Both the position numbers and the translations under genes were made by a program. Shown in pieces: positions 16,470 to 25,100 of a DNA stretch of 55,264 bases; positions within the stretch are counted from its first letter, which is position 1; every line of letters starts with the position of its first letter. The stretch covers positions 1 to 55,264 of the forward strand of contig CAIYWI010000026.1 of assembly GCA_903929885.1 (NCBI GenBank), given 5' to 3'. This stretch comes from an uncultured Phycisphaerales bacterium (GTDB taxonomy: Bacteria; Planctomycetota; Phycisphaerae; Phycisphaerales; UBA1924). Below the pieces are notes generated by a model. The model did no database searches. It was not told the origin of the DNA and worked only from the letters and a program-made list of their open reading frames with translations.

Positions 16470-17150
16470 TCACTCGGCGTCGTTGCGACGCCGCCGCGAC
16501 CGATGCAGTTGGAAGAGCCACCCGAGGGTCGCCAGTCCGGCGTAGGAGGCGGTGGGCAGCGGGATGAGGATCAACTGATCCTGGGCGTTTCCCGAGTACG
16601 CGCCGTTGCTCAAGGCGCTCCACAGGCGGATGATCCGAACGCCGTTGATGCCGCCGTTGTTGTTGGCGGCAGCCCAGTTGTAGACCGCCAGTGCATCGCC
16701 TGACACGGATGTCAACTGTCCCTGTGCATACCAGATGGCGTTCTGGATGGCGTCCGACTGGGCGGGCGTGGTGTAGCCTGCGGCGAAGGAGCCGACGCCG
16801 CCGAAGTTGCCGCCGCTGCGGAACTCCGAATAGATCTTCGCCGTGACCGGGCTGAGGGCGGTGGTGGATGTCCCCGTGCTGGAGGAGGTGGCGATCTCGC
16901 CGAAGTACGTGACGCCAAAGCTCATGTACGACGTGCGCTCGACGCAGAAGGTGAGGAAGTTGGGCGCGGCGAGGCCCAGATCGCCGGTCTGGCCGGCGTA
17001 GCCGTTGAGCACGGTCATGACGAATGCGCCGCCGCCGCCGGGCGACTGGTACTTGCCGGTGGAATCGGCGAGGCGAATCTGGCCGTCGGCCAGCGCCGTC
17101 CGGCCGCAGGCTGCCATGCCAAGAAGAATCAGCAATGCACGGTTGTTCAT
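16470..17150 (-). CDS. PEP-CTERM-like secreted protein with Cys-Gln thioester-type domain (copy 3)
   Basis: The 226-residue divergent paralogue has a short signal peptide (to about ALA-DG), FLTFCVERTS (Cys69), SDAIQNAIWYAQG (Gln136, Trp140), VRIIRLW and the tail IPLPTASYAGLATLG, ending RRRRNDAE. The Cys-Gln spacing is 67, because the loop after the Cys motif is shorter. ATG 17150 is preferred to the in-frame TTG at 17159. A promoter-like element is centred 150 bases upstream. It lacks the cysteine found in the tail helix of the other three copies (TLGW instead of TLGC). Confidence 0.8.
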   Translation of the reverse strand: MNNRALLILLGMAACGRTALADGQIRLADSTGKYQSPGGGGAFVMTVLNGYAGQTGDLGLAAPNFLTFCVERTSYMSFGVTYFGEIATSSSTGTSTTALSPVTAKIYSEFRSGGNFGGVGSFAAGYTTPAQSDAIQNAIWYAQGQLTSVSGDALAVYNWAAANNNGGINGVRIIRLWSALSNGAYSGNAQDQLILIPLPTASYAGLATLGWLFQLHRSRRRRNDAE

Positions 17151-17289
17151 GACGATCAATCCCCCAAGGCCCCCCGAGTGGCGAACCCCCGTCCGCGAGC
17201 GTCACGCGGGACGGTGCGGCCGGAGCAATTCGCCGAGACGCTCCCGACCGACGAGCCGTCGCCCGTGCACCAGACGGGAGCACCCTCAC

Positions 17290-17318
17290 ACTCTGCATCA
17301 ACCTCGAGGGAGTGCCAA
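17290..17318 (-). promoter_or_regulatory. Shared promoter-like element, copy 3
   Basis: On the minus strand TTGGCA (17313-17318), a 17-base spacer and CAGAGT (17290-17295) followed by GTG. The distance to ATG 17150 is 140 bases. Confidence 0.55.
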
Positions 17319-17455
17319 CCCGATTCCTCCGCGTTGCCGCGAGATTCGGCATATGCGGACGCGACATCGAGGCCGGGAGAGAGGTGACAATCGTGCGGGT
17401 CGCGCCGGATGCGCTGCGAGAGGGCAATGGCGCAAGGCTCGTGGTCCAACGAGCG

Positions 17456-17499
17456 ACGCCTCCCGGAAGCGGGCATGAAGCCGCGGTTCCGGGAGGCGT
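17456..17499 (-). terminator. Strong hairpin after copy 4
   Basis: A perfect 13-bp stem pairs ACGCCTCCCGGAA (17456-17468) with TTCCGGGAGGCGT (17487-17499). A further GCGG/CCGC pairing sits inside. It starts 40 bases after the stop codon; there is no T run. Confidence 0.65.
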
Positions 17500-17538
17500 G
17501 GCGATGGGAAGGCGAATGGGAGGGGGCCGCAGGCCCGA

Positions 17539-18324
17539 TCACTCGGCGTCGTTCTTGCGACGACGAAGGTGCGAGAGGCCCAGCAGGCAACCCAGCGTGC
17601 CCAGGCCCGCGTAACCGGAAGGAGGCAGCGGGATGATGGTCAGCACGTCCTGGCGGTTGCCGTAGTAGCCCAGGGAGGGGTCAAAGGCGTCCCAGAGGCG
17701 GAGGACGCGCACGCCGCGGAGGGCTCCGGTGCTGTTGGCCTGAGCCCAGTTGAAGATCGCCTGCGCGTCGTTCATGATGGCGACCTTGGCGGCGGCGGAA
17801 TAGTTGTAGGCGGCAAGCTCGCTGGTGTTGAAGGTGGCCAGCTCCTGCTCGGCGTACCAAAGGGCAAGCTGGATGGAGAGGGTCTGGAACGCGGTGGAGT
17901 AGCCGGCGCCGTAGCTGCCGACGCCGCCGAAGAGGGGGCTGCTCGCGTCGCCGGGACCGCTGCGGAACTCACGATAGATGAGCGCGGTGACGCCGCTGAT
18001 GGCGTCGGGGCTGCCGCCGGCGATGCCGCCGTCGGCCGCGCTGGAGGCGATCTGGGCCTGGTAGGTGGTGTTGTACTCGAAGATCTCGTTACGCTCGATG
18101 CAGAACGAGTAGAACGCGCCCTGGCCGGCGACGCCTCCGTTGGCGCCGAGCCCCAGGCCGCCGACGATGCCGACATCCCCCGAGAGGCGGTTGACGATCA
18201 TGCCGTTGTACTTGGGATCCGAGGACGCGGTGATCTGGATGACGCCGTCGGCCAGCGCCGTTCCGTGCGCAAGCCCCGCGAGGAGCCCCGCGATCAGCAC
18301 GAGAGTGTTGCCGCGAATCTTCAT
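17539..18324 (-). CDS. PEP-CTERM-like secreted protein with Cys-Gln thioester-type domain (copy 4)
   Basis: The 261-residue protein is the longest and most diverged copy. It has a signal peptide (to about ALA-DG), FYSFCIERNE (Cys75), LSIQLALWYAEQ (Gln152, Trp156), an insertion around residues 160-185, then VRVLRLW, RQDVLTI and the tail IPLPPSGYAGLGTLG, ending RRRKNDAE. The Cys-Gln spacing is 77. Both motifs fit the thioester-domain signature although the surrounding sequence differs, which argues that they are under selection. The best promoter candidate of the four lies 139 bases upstream, and a 7-bp hairpin sits in the leader. Confidence 0.82.
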   Translation of the reverse strand: MKIRGNTLVLIAGLLAGLAHGTALADGVIQITASSDPKYNGMIVNRLSGDVGIVGGLGLGANGGVAGQGAFYSFCIERNEIFEYNTTYQAQIASSAADGGIAGGSPDAISGVTALIYREFRSGPGDASSPLFGGVGSYGAGYSTAFQTLSIQLALWYAEQELATFNTSELAAYNYSAAAKVAIMNDAQAIFNWAQANSTGALRGVRVLRLWDAFDPSLGYYGNRQDVLTIIPLPPSGYAGLGTLGCLLGLSHLRRRKNDAE

Positions 18325-18677
18325 GTGACGATCTCCATTCCTTCCTTGGCGACGACGCGACGTCCTGCGCGATGACGCGAGGGCGGGCACGAGCCCGCCA
18401 GCGATCGCCGGATCGTCCGGCCGATGACGATGTGGAGGCATCCCGTTCGCCTCCTTCGGCACAGTCTGCGCGATCGACATTCCCCCGTCAAGGCGTGCGA
18501 GCGTCATTGCCGGAGGAATCCTCCCATTTCGCGCACGTCGCGCGTCTGCGAGTGCCTTATGAGACAGCCGGCGGCACGGGTCGCCGATAAGCCGCCGGGT
18601 TTCCGGTCCGCGGTGCCGGCTCGTTCAAGGGCGTTCTCGGAACCGTCGATACCACCCGCGTGCGCGGCGCACTCGCC
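18325..18677. other. Divergent 353-base region between copy 4 and the long plus-strand unit
   Basis: It contains the copy-4 promoter (18463-18491) and a leader hairpin GGCGGGC-ACGA-GCCCGCC (18382-18399). It must also carry the plus-strand promoter of the exopolysaccharide unit, but I find no convincing plus-strand hexamers. Confidence 0.5.
18463..18491 (-). promoter_or_regulatory. Shared promoter-like element, copy 4
   Basis: On the minus strand TTGACG (18486-18491), a 17-base spacer and CAGACT (18463-18468) followed by GTG. The -35 matches consensus at five of six bases. Confidence 0.6.
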
Positions 18678-20738
18678 ATGCTCGCCGCAGGTCGTCGTTC
18701 GCGCCTCCGCATGCATCCGCTCCCGTCGCCATCCGGTCCGGCCGATTCCGCATCGCCCCCTCGACGCTGGTCGCTCCGACGAGTGGCCGTGCTCGCCGCG
18801 CTGATGGGCGTCGCGATGGCTGCACGCGGGTCCGACGGCGTCGCGATCGAGCCGCCCGAGACGTCCGAGGTCGTCGTCGGCGAGTTTCCCCCGCCATCGG
18901 GCCTGACGGTCGCCGACGCCGGCGACAGTTCCGTCGTGCGGCTGTGGTGGCGGGAGTCCTCGCAGGATCTTGCCGGGTTCGTCATCGAAGCCCAGTCGTC
19001 GGCCTCGAGGGTCGAGGCGTGGGGCGCCACGCGCACGCTCGGCGCCCCGCCCGAGGCGAGGGTGGCCTCCGATCGGCCGGGGCCCGGGCTGCACCGCTAC
19101 CGCATCTGCTCGCTGCGGACCAACGGGGAACGCTCGCCCTTCTCGGCCTGGGCGGTGGTGGAGGTGGCGCGGGGCTGGACTCCGCTCGTCCCCTCGCCCG
19201 ACTCGCTGCGCATCTTCGTGAGCGCCGCGGGCAGCGACACCAACGACGGACTCACGCCCTCCAATCCCATCCGAACGCTGCAGGCGGCGCGGGCGAGGGT
19301 TCGCGCCGGCTCGCCTGACTGGATCCTGCTGCGCTGCGGCGACCTCTTCCACGAGAACGACGTCGAGGTGTGGCACGGCGGCCGATCGGCGCGAGAGCCC
19401 GCCGTCTGGACCAGCTACGGCGAGGGGCCCCGCCCGGTGATCGTCCCCAAGGGCACGTGGCCGGGCATCGCCATCCAGGAGGGCGCTTCCAATCTCGCCA
19501 TCGTGGGCCTGCACTTCCGCGGCACGACCGACTCCCCGGCCTCGGGCATCCAGCTCTTCGTCGGCCGTCGGCCCTTCGGCAACCTGCTCATCGAGGACTG
19601 CGTCGTCGAGCGATTCAAGGACAACATCAACATCCAGGGACGCATCGCCGGCCCGAACTTCATCCGGGGCGTCGCGATCCGGCGAAGCATCGTCGCCGAC
19701 GCGCATCCCCGCGGTCGTTCGCACTCGCAGGGGGCCTACATCGACTCGGTCGAGGGGCTCCTGATCGAGGAATGCCTCTTCGATCGAAACGGGTGGGTCG
19801 ACAAGCAGCGCGCCGACGCCACCATCTTCAACCACAACCTGTACCTGGGCACCCGCAACGGCGAGAGTGCGACCATCCGCCGCTGCATCATCGCCAGGGC
19901 GTCGTCGCACGGAATCCAGCTTCGCGGGGGCGGCGTCATCGAGGACAACCTCTTCCTGCTCAATCCCATCGCGGCGCAACTCGGCGGCGGCGATCCCGTC
20001 CCGGCCACCCACGCTCAAGGCGTGACCGGTCGCGTCAGCGGCAACGTCGTGCTCAATGGCGTCGACATCAACGGCACCCTCCCCCGAGGCATGGGCATCC
20101 TCGCCTTCAACATCGGGGCGCGGGGCGCGGTCATCGAGCACAACGTCATCGCCTTCAATCTCGCCTCCGACGTCAACGCCTTCCCGATCCATCTCTGGGC
20201 CGACTCCTACGGCGCAGGCGTGGGCGTGAACAACGTCCGGGTGAGTCGGAACGTCATTCACGACTGGCGGGGCCCGCTGGTGATCGCCGCGCCCGCCGCG
20301 CCGAGGGCCCCCTCGCCCGCCTGCACGGTCGAGGGCGTCGTCATCGAGTTCAACGAGATCCAGATGCCCGTCGCCAACGACACCACGGCCAACTGCGTCA
20401 GCGTGCGATTCGCCTCGTCGCCGGCGCAGGTTCGGCTTGACTCCAACGCCTACTGGAGCGTCCGCCCAGCCGATCAACTGCTCAGGTACGACAACGTCGC
20501 GATGTCGCTCGAGCAGTGGAGCGAGGCTTCCGGCGACCGAGGCTCCCGCGTCGAAAAAGTCGCCTACGTCGACCCGATGCGCGACGCCGCCTCGCACGCG
20601 AGGGCGGCCGGACTGGGATCGACCGCGCTCGACCTGCTTGCGGCCGCCCGTCTGCAGCGACGCGGCGACTGGCGGGCGGAGCGGACGGCGGCGGCGGTCG
20701 TGACGCACGTCAAGGAGGGATTCTCCGGTGAACGCTGA
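18678..20738 (+). CDS. Secreted FN3-like plus right-handed parallel beta-helix protein
   Basis: The protein of about 686 residues has a hydrophobic signal or anchor (RRVAVLAALMGVAMAA), a fibronectin type III-like module (PPPSGLTVADAGDSSVV to FSAWAVVEVARG) and a large parallel beta-helix. The helix opens with IFVSAAGSDTNDGLTPSNPI and repeats turns such as NLLIEDCVVERF and ATIRRCIIARASSHGIQL. Proteins of this fold include polysaccharide lyases and epimerases, so it may act on the exopolysaccharide, but no catalytic set is assigned. The start is uncertain: GTG 18660, ATG 18678 and ATG 18711 are all in frame and none has a good ribosome site. It is the first gene of the long plus-strand unit. Confidence 0.8.
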   Translation: MLAAGRRSRLRMHPLPSPSGPADSASPPRRWSLRRVAVLAALMGVAMAARGSDGVAIEPPETSEVVVGEFPPPSGLTVADAGDSSVVRLWWRESSQDLAGFVIEAQSSASRVEAWGATRTLGAPPEARVASDRPGPGLHRYRICSLRTNGERSPFSAWAVVEVARGWTPLVPSPDSLRIFVSAAGSDTNDGLTPSNPIRTLQAARARVRAGSPDWILLRCGDLFHENDVEVWHGGRSAREPAVWTSYGEGPRPVIVPKGTWPGIAIQEGASNLAIVGLHFRGTTDSPASGIQLFVGRRPFGNLLIEDCVVERFKDNINIQGRIAGPNFIRGVAIRRSIVADAHPRGRSHSQGAYIDSVEGLLIEECLFDRNGWVDKQRADATIFNHNLYLGTRNGESATIRRCIIARASSHGIQLRGGGVIEDNLFLLNPIAAQLGGGDPVPATHAQGVTGRVSGNVVLNGVDINGTLPRGMGILAFNIGARGAVIEHNVIAFNLASDVNAFPIHLWADSYGAGVGVNNVRVSRNVIHDWRGPLVIAAPAAPRAPSPACTVEGVVIEFNEIQMPVANDTTANCVSVRFASSPAQVRLDSNAYWSVRPADQLLRYDNVAMSLEQWSEASGDRGSRVEKVAYVDPMRDAASHARAAGLGSTALDLLAAARLQRRGDWRAERTAAAVVTHVKEGFSGER

Positions 20739-21936
20739 CGCCCTCCCCGCACGCACGACGGCCGATCTCGCGTACGAGCGATTCCGCGCCGTGCGGCACT
20801 TCGGCTCGCTGGACGCGATGCGCTGCATCGCCATCCTCGCCGTCATCTGGCAGCACTGTCCGCCGGTGCCGCACGGGACGACCGGGTTGACCGACATCGG
20901 AGCCTCGGGTGTCTCGCTCTTCTTCGTGCTCAGCGGGTTCCTCATCACGACCCTGCTGCTCCGCGAGGCGCCCGACGTCTCCGCGATCAGCCTTCGCGAC
21001 TTCTACATCCGCCGCGCGCTTCGCATTTTCCCGCTCTATTACGCGGTGCTCGGCCTCTACACCCTCCTCGTGCTGCTGCTCGAACGCAACGCGGCGGGCG
21101 ACCTGTTCCTGCGGAATCTTCCCTTCTACCTCACCTACACCAACAACTGGTTCGTGGACCTCGCCCCCGACGCCGAGGGGCGACGGCGCGTCATCTTCAT
21201 CTTCGCGTGGACGCTGGCGACCGAGGAGCAGTTCTACATGCTCTGGCCGCCCCTGCTGTGCCTGCTCGGACGAACCCGGGCGGCCATCGTGCTGGGCGGC
21301 GTCGTCGCCGTCACGCTCTGGGCGCTCTGGACGTGGGGGCCGCTGAACGTGCCGGTCGGATCCTTCGAGCGGCTCGTCAGGATCCTGCAGAGTCCGTCGG
21401 TGCAGATCTGCGCCGGCGTCTTCCTCGCGATGGCTCTCGACTCGAGGCGACTCTTCGGCCTGCTCCATGGAGCGCTGGGACGCCCGTGGAGCTCGCCGGT
21501 CGCGGCGGCGATCTCCGTCGCCACGCTCTTCTGGCCCGGCGAGGCGAGCACGGGCTGGTTCGTCGCGCTGGCCGTCGCCTTCTCGGCCCTCATCGGCTCG
21601 TGCGTCATCCGCGAGGATCACGGCCTGGCCAGGTTCTGCCGCCCGGTCGTGCTGCGACGCATCGGCGTGGTCTCGTACGGCATGTATCTGCTGCACATGC
21701 TGGCGATCAACGCCGTCCGCGCGATCATGTCGAAGGCGGGAGTCGAGTCGGCGGTCCTGTCCTTCGCCCTCTCGACGGTGCTTGCGTGGGTCGCGGCCGA
21801 GATCAGTTTCAGGGTCTTCGAGACGCCATTCCTGCGGCTCAAGGACCGGTTCCGTCGCCACGCCGGCAGCGGACGCGACGCGGGGCCTTCCCCCGCGTTG
21901 GCCCAGGCGGGCGTTGCGGGAGGTGCTTCGCGATGA
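20728..21936 (+). CDS. Membrane acyltransferase (acyltransferase 3 family)
   Basis: The 402-residue protein has about ten membrane segments. It carries the acyltransferase 3 signature: LDAMRCIAILAVIWQHCPP with the conserved His in the first helix, GVSLFFVLSGFLITTLLLRE, FYIRRALRIFPLYY, and TEEQFYMLWPP. The family O-acetylates or otherwise acylates surface sugars, so it probably decorates the polysaccharide. The GTG start at 20728 has GGAGGGA 7 bases upstream and overlaps the previous gene by 11 bases. Confidence 0.9.
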   Translation: MNADALPARTTADLAYERFRAVRHFGSLDAMRCIAILAVIWQHCPPVPHGTTGLTDIGASGVSLFFVLSGFLITTLLLREAPDVSAISLRDFYIRRALRIFPLYYAVLGLYTLLVLLLERNAAGDLFLRNLPFYLTYTNNWFVDLAPDAEGRRRVIFIFAWTLATEEQFYMLWPPLLCLLGRTRAAIVLGGVVAVTLWALWTWGPLNVPVGSFERLVRILQSPSVQICAGVFLAMALDSRRLFGLLHGALGRPWSSPVAAAISVATLFWPGEASTGWFVALAVAFSALIGSCVIREDHGLARFCRPVVLRRIGVVSYGMYLLHMLAINAVRAIMSKAGVESAVLSFALSTVLAWVAAEISFRVFETPFLRLKDRFRRHAGSGRDAGPSPALAQAGVAGGASR

Positions 21937-23057
21937 GTTCGATGGCCGTGATCCGAAAGGTGCTGGGGCGCGAATGCGTGAAGGCCGCGCTCGATGGCCT
22001 GATCCGTTGGAAGCCCCTCGCAAGGCCCGAGGAGGGCTTCTCGATCGTCCTCGGCGTTCCGTGGGACCTCCGTCACCTGTTGGCCGTCAACCTGCGGTTC
22101 GTCGCCCGCACCGACCTCGCCCGTCTCCGCGCCGTGCACGTGGTCTTCGATCGGTGCCATCGAGAGGGAATGGAAGCGATCGCCGAGGCGACTCGAGCCT
22201 CGTTCCCGACGCTGCCGCTGCAGTTCCGCTGGTACGAGGGCCTCGCGGGCCGACTGGTGGAGCGAGTGCACGTCTCGACCTTCTACAACTCGATGAACAC
22301 GGTGCTCGCCCTCGGGGCGTGCACCACCCGGCACGCCGTCCTCCACGACTTCGACCTCTACCCCCTCCGCCGCGATCACTTCACCAGCATCGTCGACGCC
22401 ATGCGCGACAACGACTGGCGATTCTCCGGCCACGAGCTCACCGAGTTCGACGGGCTGGCTCCGGACGACCTGCAGATCGGCACCTGGACGCTGGGCGTCG
22501 ACGTCGAATGGCTTCGGGCCCGCCACCGGCCGATCCACTGCTTCCATCGCATGACGCGTCACAAGGGCAGGCTGTTCAACCTCGACCCCTACGCGTGGCT
22601 GCAGTTCCGCACGCCGCGGCGCGGCCTCACGGGCCTCGATCCCAAGGCCTTCTGTCACGTCAAGAACCTCTGCAGCACGTACCTGCGATTCCTCAAGCGC
22701 GCGCCGCTCAACGTGGCGTGGCGGCTGCACTATCTCTGGTATCTCGAGTCGCTCTCGGGCGTCGACGGACGGCTCGTCCAGGTGATCGACGCCATGCGGA
22801 ACGCGACTTCGCCGGTGCTCGAGGTGGATCGGCTTCCCGCGGACTTCACCGGCGTGCACGCCTCGTGCGCGAACGTGCTCCGCGAGGAGCTGGTCGCCAT
22901 GGAGCGTGCGCTCTTCGGCGATCCTCGCGCCGAGGCCCTGCGATACGTCGACGGCTTCGGGGAGTTCCTCGCGAGGCACGGGTCCGTCGAGCCCCTCGTC
23001 GGGCCCGACGGACGAGTGGTCTGGACCCTGCCGACGACCGGAGAGCGGGCGGCATGA
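21933..23057 (+). CDS. Putative GT-A-type glycosyltransferase
   Basis: The 374-residue cytoplasmic protein is not assigned to a specific family. HAVLHDFDLYPLRRD (DFD at 139-141), preceded by TFYNSMNTVLALG, looks like the nucleotide-sugar and metal-binding DxD region of GT-A enzymes. RAVHVVFDRCHREGM may be the first beta-alpha unit. It starts with an ATGA overlap on the acyltransferase gene, with GGGAGG upstream, and overlaps the deacetylase gene in the same way, so translation is coupled. A role in adding a sugar to the polysaccharide is inferred from context. Confidence 0.7.
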   Translation: MSSMAVIRKVLGRECVKAALDGLIRWKPLARPEEGFSIVLGVPWDLRHLLAVNLRFVARTDLARLRAVHVVFDRCHREGMEAIAEATRASFPTLPLQFRWYEGLAGRLVERVHVSTFYNSMNTVLALGACTTRHAVLHDFDLYPLRRDHFTSIVDAMRDNDWRFSGHELTEFDGLAPDDLQIGTWTLGVDVEWLRARHRPIHCFHRMTRHKGRLFNLDPYAWLQFRTPRRGLTGLDPKAFCHVKNLCSTYLRFLKRAPLNVAWRLHYLWYLESLSGVDGRLVQVIDAMRNATSPVLEVDRLPADFTGVHASCANVLREELVAMERALFGDPRAEALRYVDGFGEFLARHGSVEPLVGPDGRVVWTLPTTGERAA

Positions 23058-24085
23058 TCGCGAAGGAACGACTGAGACTGTGGGTGGACGCCGCGGCGGC
23101 GGGCGCCGGCCTCCTGGCGCCGCTGCGGGCCCGCGCGCGTCGCGGCGCGACCTTGCTCATGTATCACCGCATCCTGCCGCGAGAGGCCATCGGCGATTAC
23201 TTCGAGGGGCTCGCGATCGAGCCCGAGACGCTCGAGGCGCAGGCCCGGTGGCTTGCCCGGGAGTGCGAGGTCGTGGTCGCGAGGGAGGCCGCGAGACGGC
23301 TGGCCGCGGGCGACACCGGCGGCTCGCGTCCCGTCGTCGCCGTGACGTTCGACGACGGCTATCGCGACAACTTCCAGCAGGCGGCGATGATCCTCGAGCG
23401 TCACGGCCTGCGGGGCACCTTCTTCGTGTCGACGGACTTTGCGCCAGGCGGAGGCATCCTGTGGTGCGACGCCGCGGCTCGGGCGTGGCGGGAGGATCGC
23501 CAGTCGTGCCGGCTCGCGCTTGCGGAGGCGACGGGGTCGCCCGCGGACGACGGCGCTGTCGCGACACTCGACGCGTGGATGGGGCGCCTGAAGCGACTGG
23601 GGCATGCCCGTCGCAACGCGGTGGTGGCCGCGCTCGGCCCTCGCGAGCCCGACGACTTCGAGGCGCCGATGGACGCGATGATGCTTCGGTCGCTCCACGC
23701 CAGGGGACACGAGGTCGCATCGCACACCTGCTCGCATCCGATGATGCCGGAACTCGACGACGAGGCGCTCGACGCCGAGTGCGTCAGGTCGCGCTCCGTG
23801 CTCGAGGAGCTGCTGGGCGCACCCGTCGAGGGGATCTGCTATCCCAACGGGAGGGCGGACGCCCGCGTGAGGGAGGCGGCCGCCCGCGCGGGGTATCGCT
23901 ACGGATGCACCACCCGACCGGGGCTCAATCTTCCGGGCGGCGATGCGATGATGCTTTCGAGAAACCACGCGAGCCGGCTCGCCGTGACCGATAGAGACGG
24001 AAGGCACCACGAGGCGTCGTTCGCCGCCGTGGTGTTCGGGTTGCATGCCGCGCTGCGCGGCGCCTGGAGCCGATTCGCACGCTGA
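23054..24085 (+). CDS. Polysaccharide deacetylase family protein
   Basis: The 343-residue protein has the NodB-homology motifs: LLMYHRILP, AVTFDDGYRDNF (Asp100-Asp101, base and metal ligand), HEVASHTCSHPMM (H-x3-H metal ligands) and ICYPNGRADARVREAA. These Zn enzymes remove N- or O-acetyl groups from polysaccharides. There is only a weak N-terminal hydrophobic segment (residues 11-24), so its location is unclear. It starts by an ATGA overlap with the preceding glycosyltransferase gene. Confidence 0.88.
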   Translation: MIAKERLRLWVDAAAAGAGLLAPLRARARRGATLLMYHRILPREAIGDYFEGLAIEPETLEAQARWLARECEVVVAREAARRLAAGDTGGSRPVVAVTFDDGYRDNFQQAAMILERHGLRGTFFVSTDFAPGGGILWCDAAARAWREDRQSCRLALAEATGSPADDGAVATLDAWMGRLKRLGHARRNAVVAALGPREPDDFEAPMDAMMLRSLHARGHEVASHTCSHPMMPELDDEALDAECVRSRSVLEELLGAPVEGICYPNGRADARVREAAARAGYRYGCTTRPGLNLPGGDAMMLSRNHASRLAVTDRDGRHHEASFAAVVFGLHAALRGAWSRFAR

Positions 24086-24104
24086 AGGCAGGGGACATCA
24101 CGTC

Positions 24105-25100
24105 ATGAGGAACTGGTCGAACGAGCGCGTGGTGGTGACGGGGGCCGGGGGCTTCATCGGCTCGCACCTGACCGAGCGCCTGCTCGAGCTCGGCGCGGAC
24201 GTCACGGCGCTCATCCACTACGACGCGAGGCAGGATCGGGGCAACCTGGAGTTCGTCGCCCCCGAGCTTCTCGACCGCGCCGAGGTGGTGGCGGGTGACA
24301 TCTGCGACCCGTTCTTCATGCAGGAGCTCTGCCGCGACGCCACGGTGGTCTTCCACCTCGCCGCGATCATCCCGATCCCGTACAGCTACCGCGCCCCGGC
24401 GTCGTACGTGCTGTCGAACGTGCAGGGCACGCTCAACGTCTGCGAGGCGGCGCGTCGGTGCGGCGTGTCGCGACTGGTCCACACCTCGACCAGCGAGGCC
24501 TATGGCACCGCGGTGCGAACGCCCATCGACGAGGAGCACCCGCTCCAGGCCCAGTCGCCCTACGCCGCGAGCAAGATCGGCGCGGACAAGATCGTCGAGA
24601 GCTACTGCCGCTCGTTCGACCTGCCCGCGGCGACGATCCGTCCGTTCAACACCTTCGGGCCGCGCCAGTCGGCCCGGGCGGTGATTCCGACCGTGATGGC
24701 GCAGCTGCTCAGCGACGCGCCGGAGATGCGGCTGGGTTCGCTCTCGCCGGTGCGGGACTTCCTCTTCGTCGAGGACACGGTGGAGGGGTTCCTCGCCGTG
24801 GCCTCCTCCGACGCCTGCCTGGGCAAGGTCACCAACGTCGGCACCGGCGTCGCCGTGACCATCGGCGAGATGACCGAAGTCGCGATGCAGGTGGCCGGGC
24901 GCCGCATCCGCATCGTCACCGACGACCAGCGGGTTCGTCCCGACGCCAGCGAGGTGAAGCAGTTGATCTGCGACGCCTCGGCGGCCAAGGTCCGCTGCGG
25001 GTGGTCGCCGCGCTTCACGCTCCGGGAGGGGCTCGAGCGAGTGGCCGAGTTCATCAAGTCCAATCCCGGGCGGTTCCGCCCGAAGGAGTACGTGGTCTGA
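24105..25100 (+). CDS. LegB-like NAD-dependent nucleotide-sugar 4,6-dehydratase (SDR)
   Basis: The 331-residue SDR has the Rossmann motif VVVTGAGGFIGSHLTERLL, FHLAAIIPIPYSY, TSTSEAYGTA and SPYAASKIGADKI (Y-x3-K), plus RPFNTFGPRQSARAVIPT and LGSLSPVRDFLFVEDT. That combination closely matches the LegB type of UDP-GlcNAc 4,6-dehydratase used for legionaminic or related amino sugars. With the nucleotidyltransferase and DegT aminotransferase right after it, it likely makes a 4-keto-6-deoxy nucleotide sugar that is then aminated. The exact product is inference. Confidence 0.85.
   Translation: MRNWSNERVVVTGAGGFIGSHLTERLLELGADVTALIHYDARQDRGNLEFVAPELLDRAEVVAGDICDPFFMQELCRDATVVFHLAAIIPIPYSYRAPASYVLSNVQGTLNVCEAARRCGVSRLVHTSTSEAYGTAVRTPIDEEHPLQAQSPYAASKIGADKIVESYCRSFDLPAATIRPFNTFGPRQSARAVIPTVMAQLLSDAPEMRLGSLSPVRDFLFVEDTVEGFLAVASSDACLGKVTNVGTGVAVTIGEMTEVAMQVAGRRIRIVTDDQRVRPDASEVKQLICDASAAKVRCGWSPRFTLREGLERVAEFIKSNPGRFRPKEYVV

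Larger units (their letters stand above)
17151..17538. other. 388-base gap between copies 3 and 4
   Basis: It holds the leader and promoter-like element of copy 3 (17290-17318), a small hairpin in that leader (CGTCCGCG at 17190-17197 with CGC/GGACG at 17205-17213), and the strong hairpin that follows copy 4 (17456-17499). No gene is seen. Confidence 0.55.
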
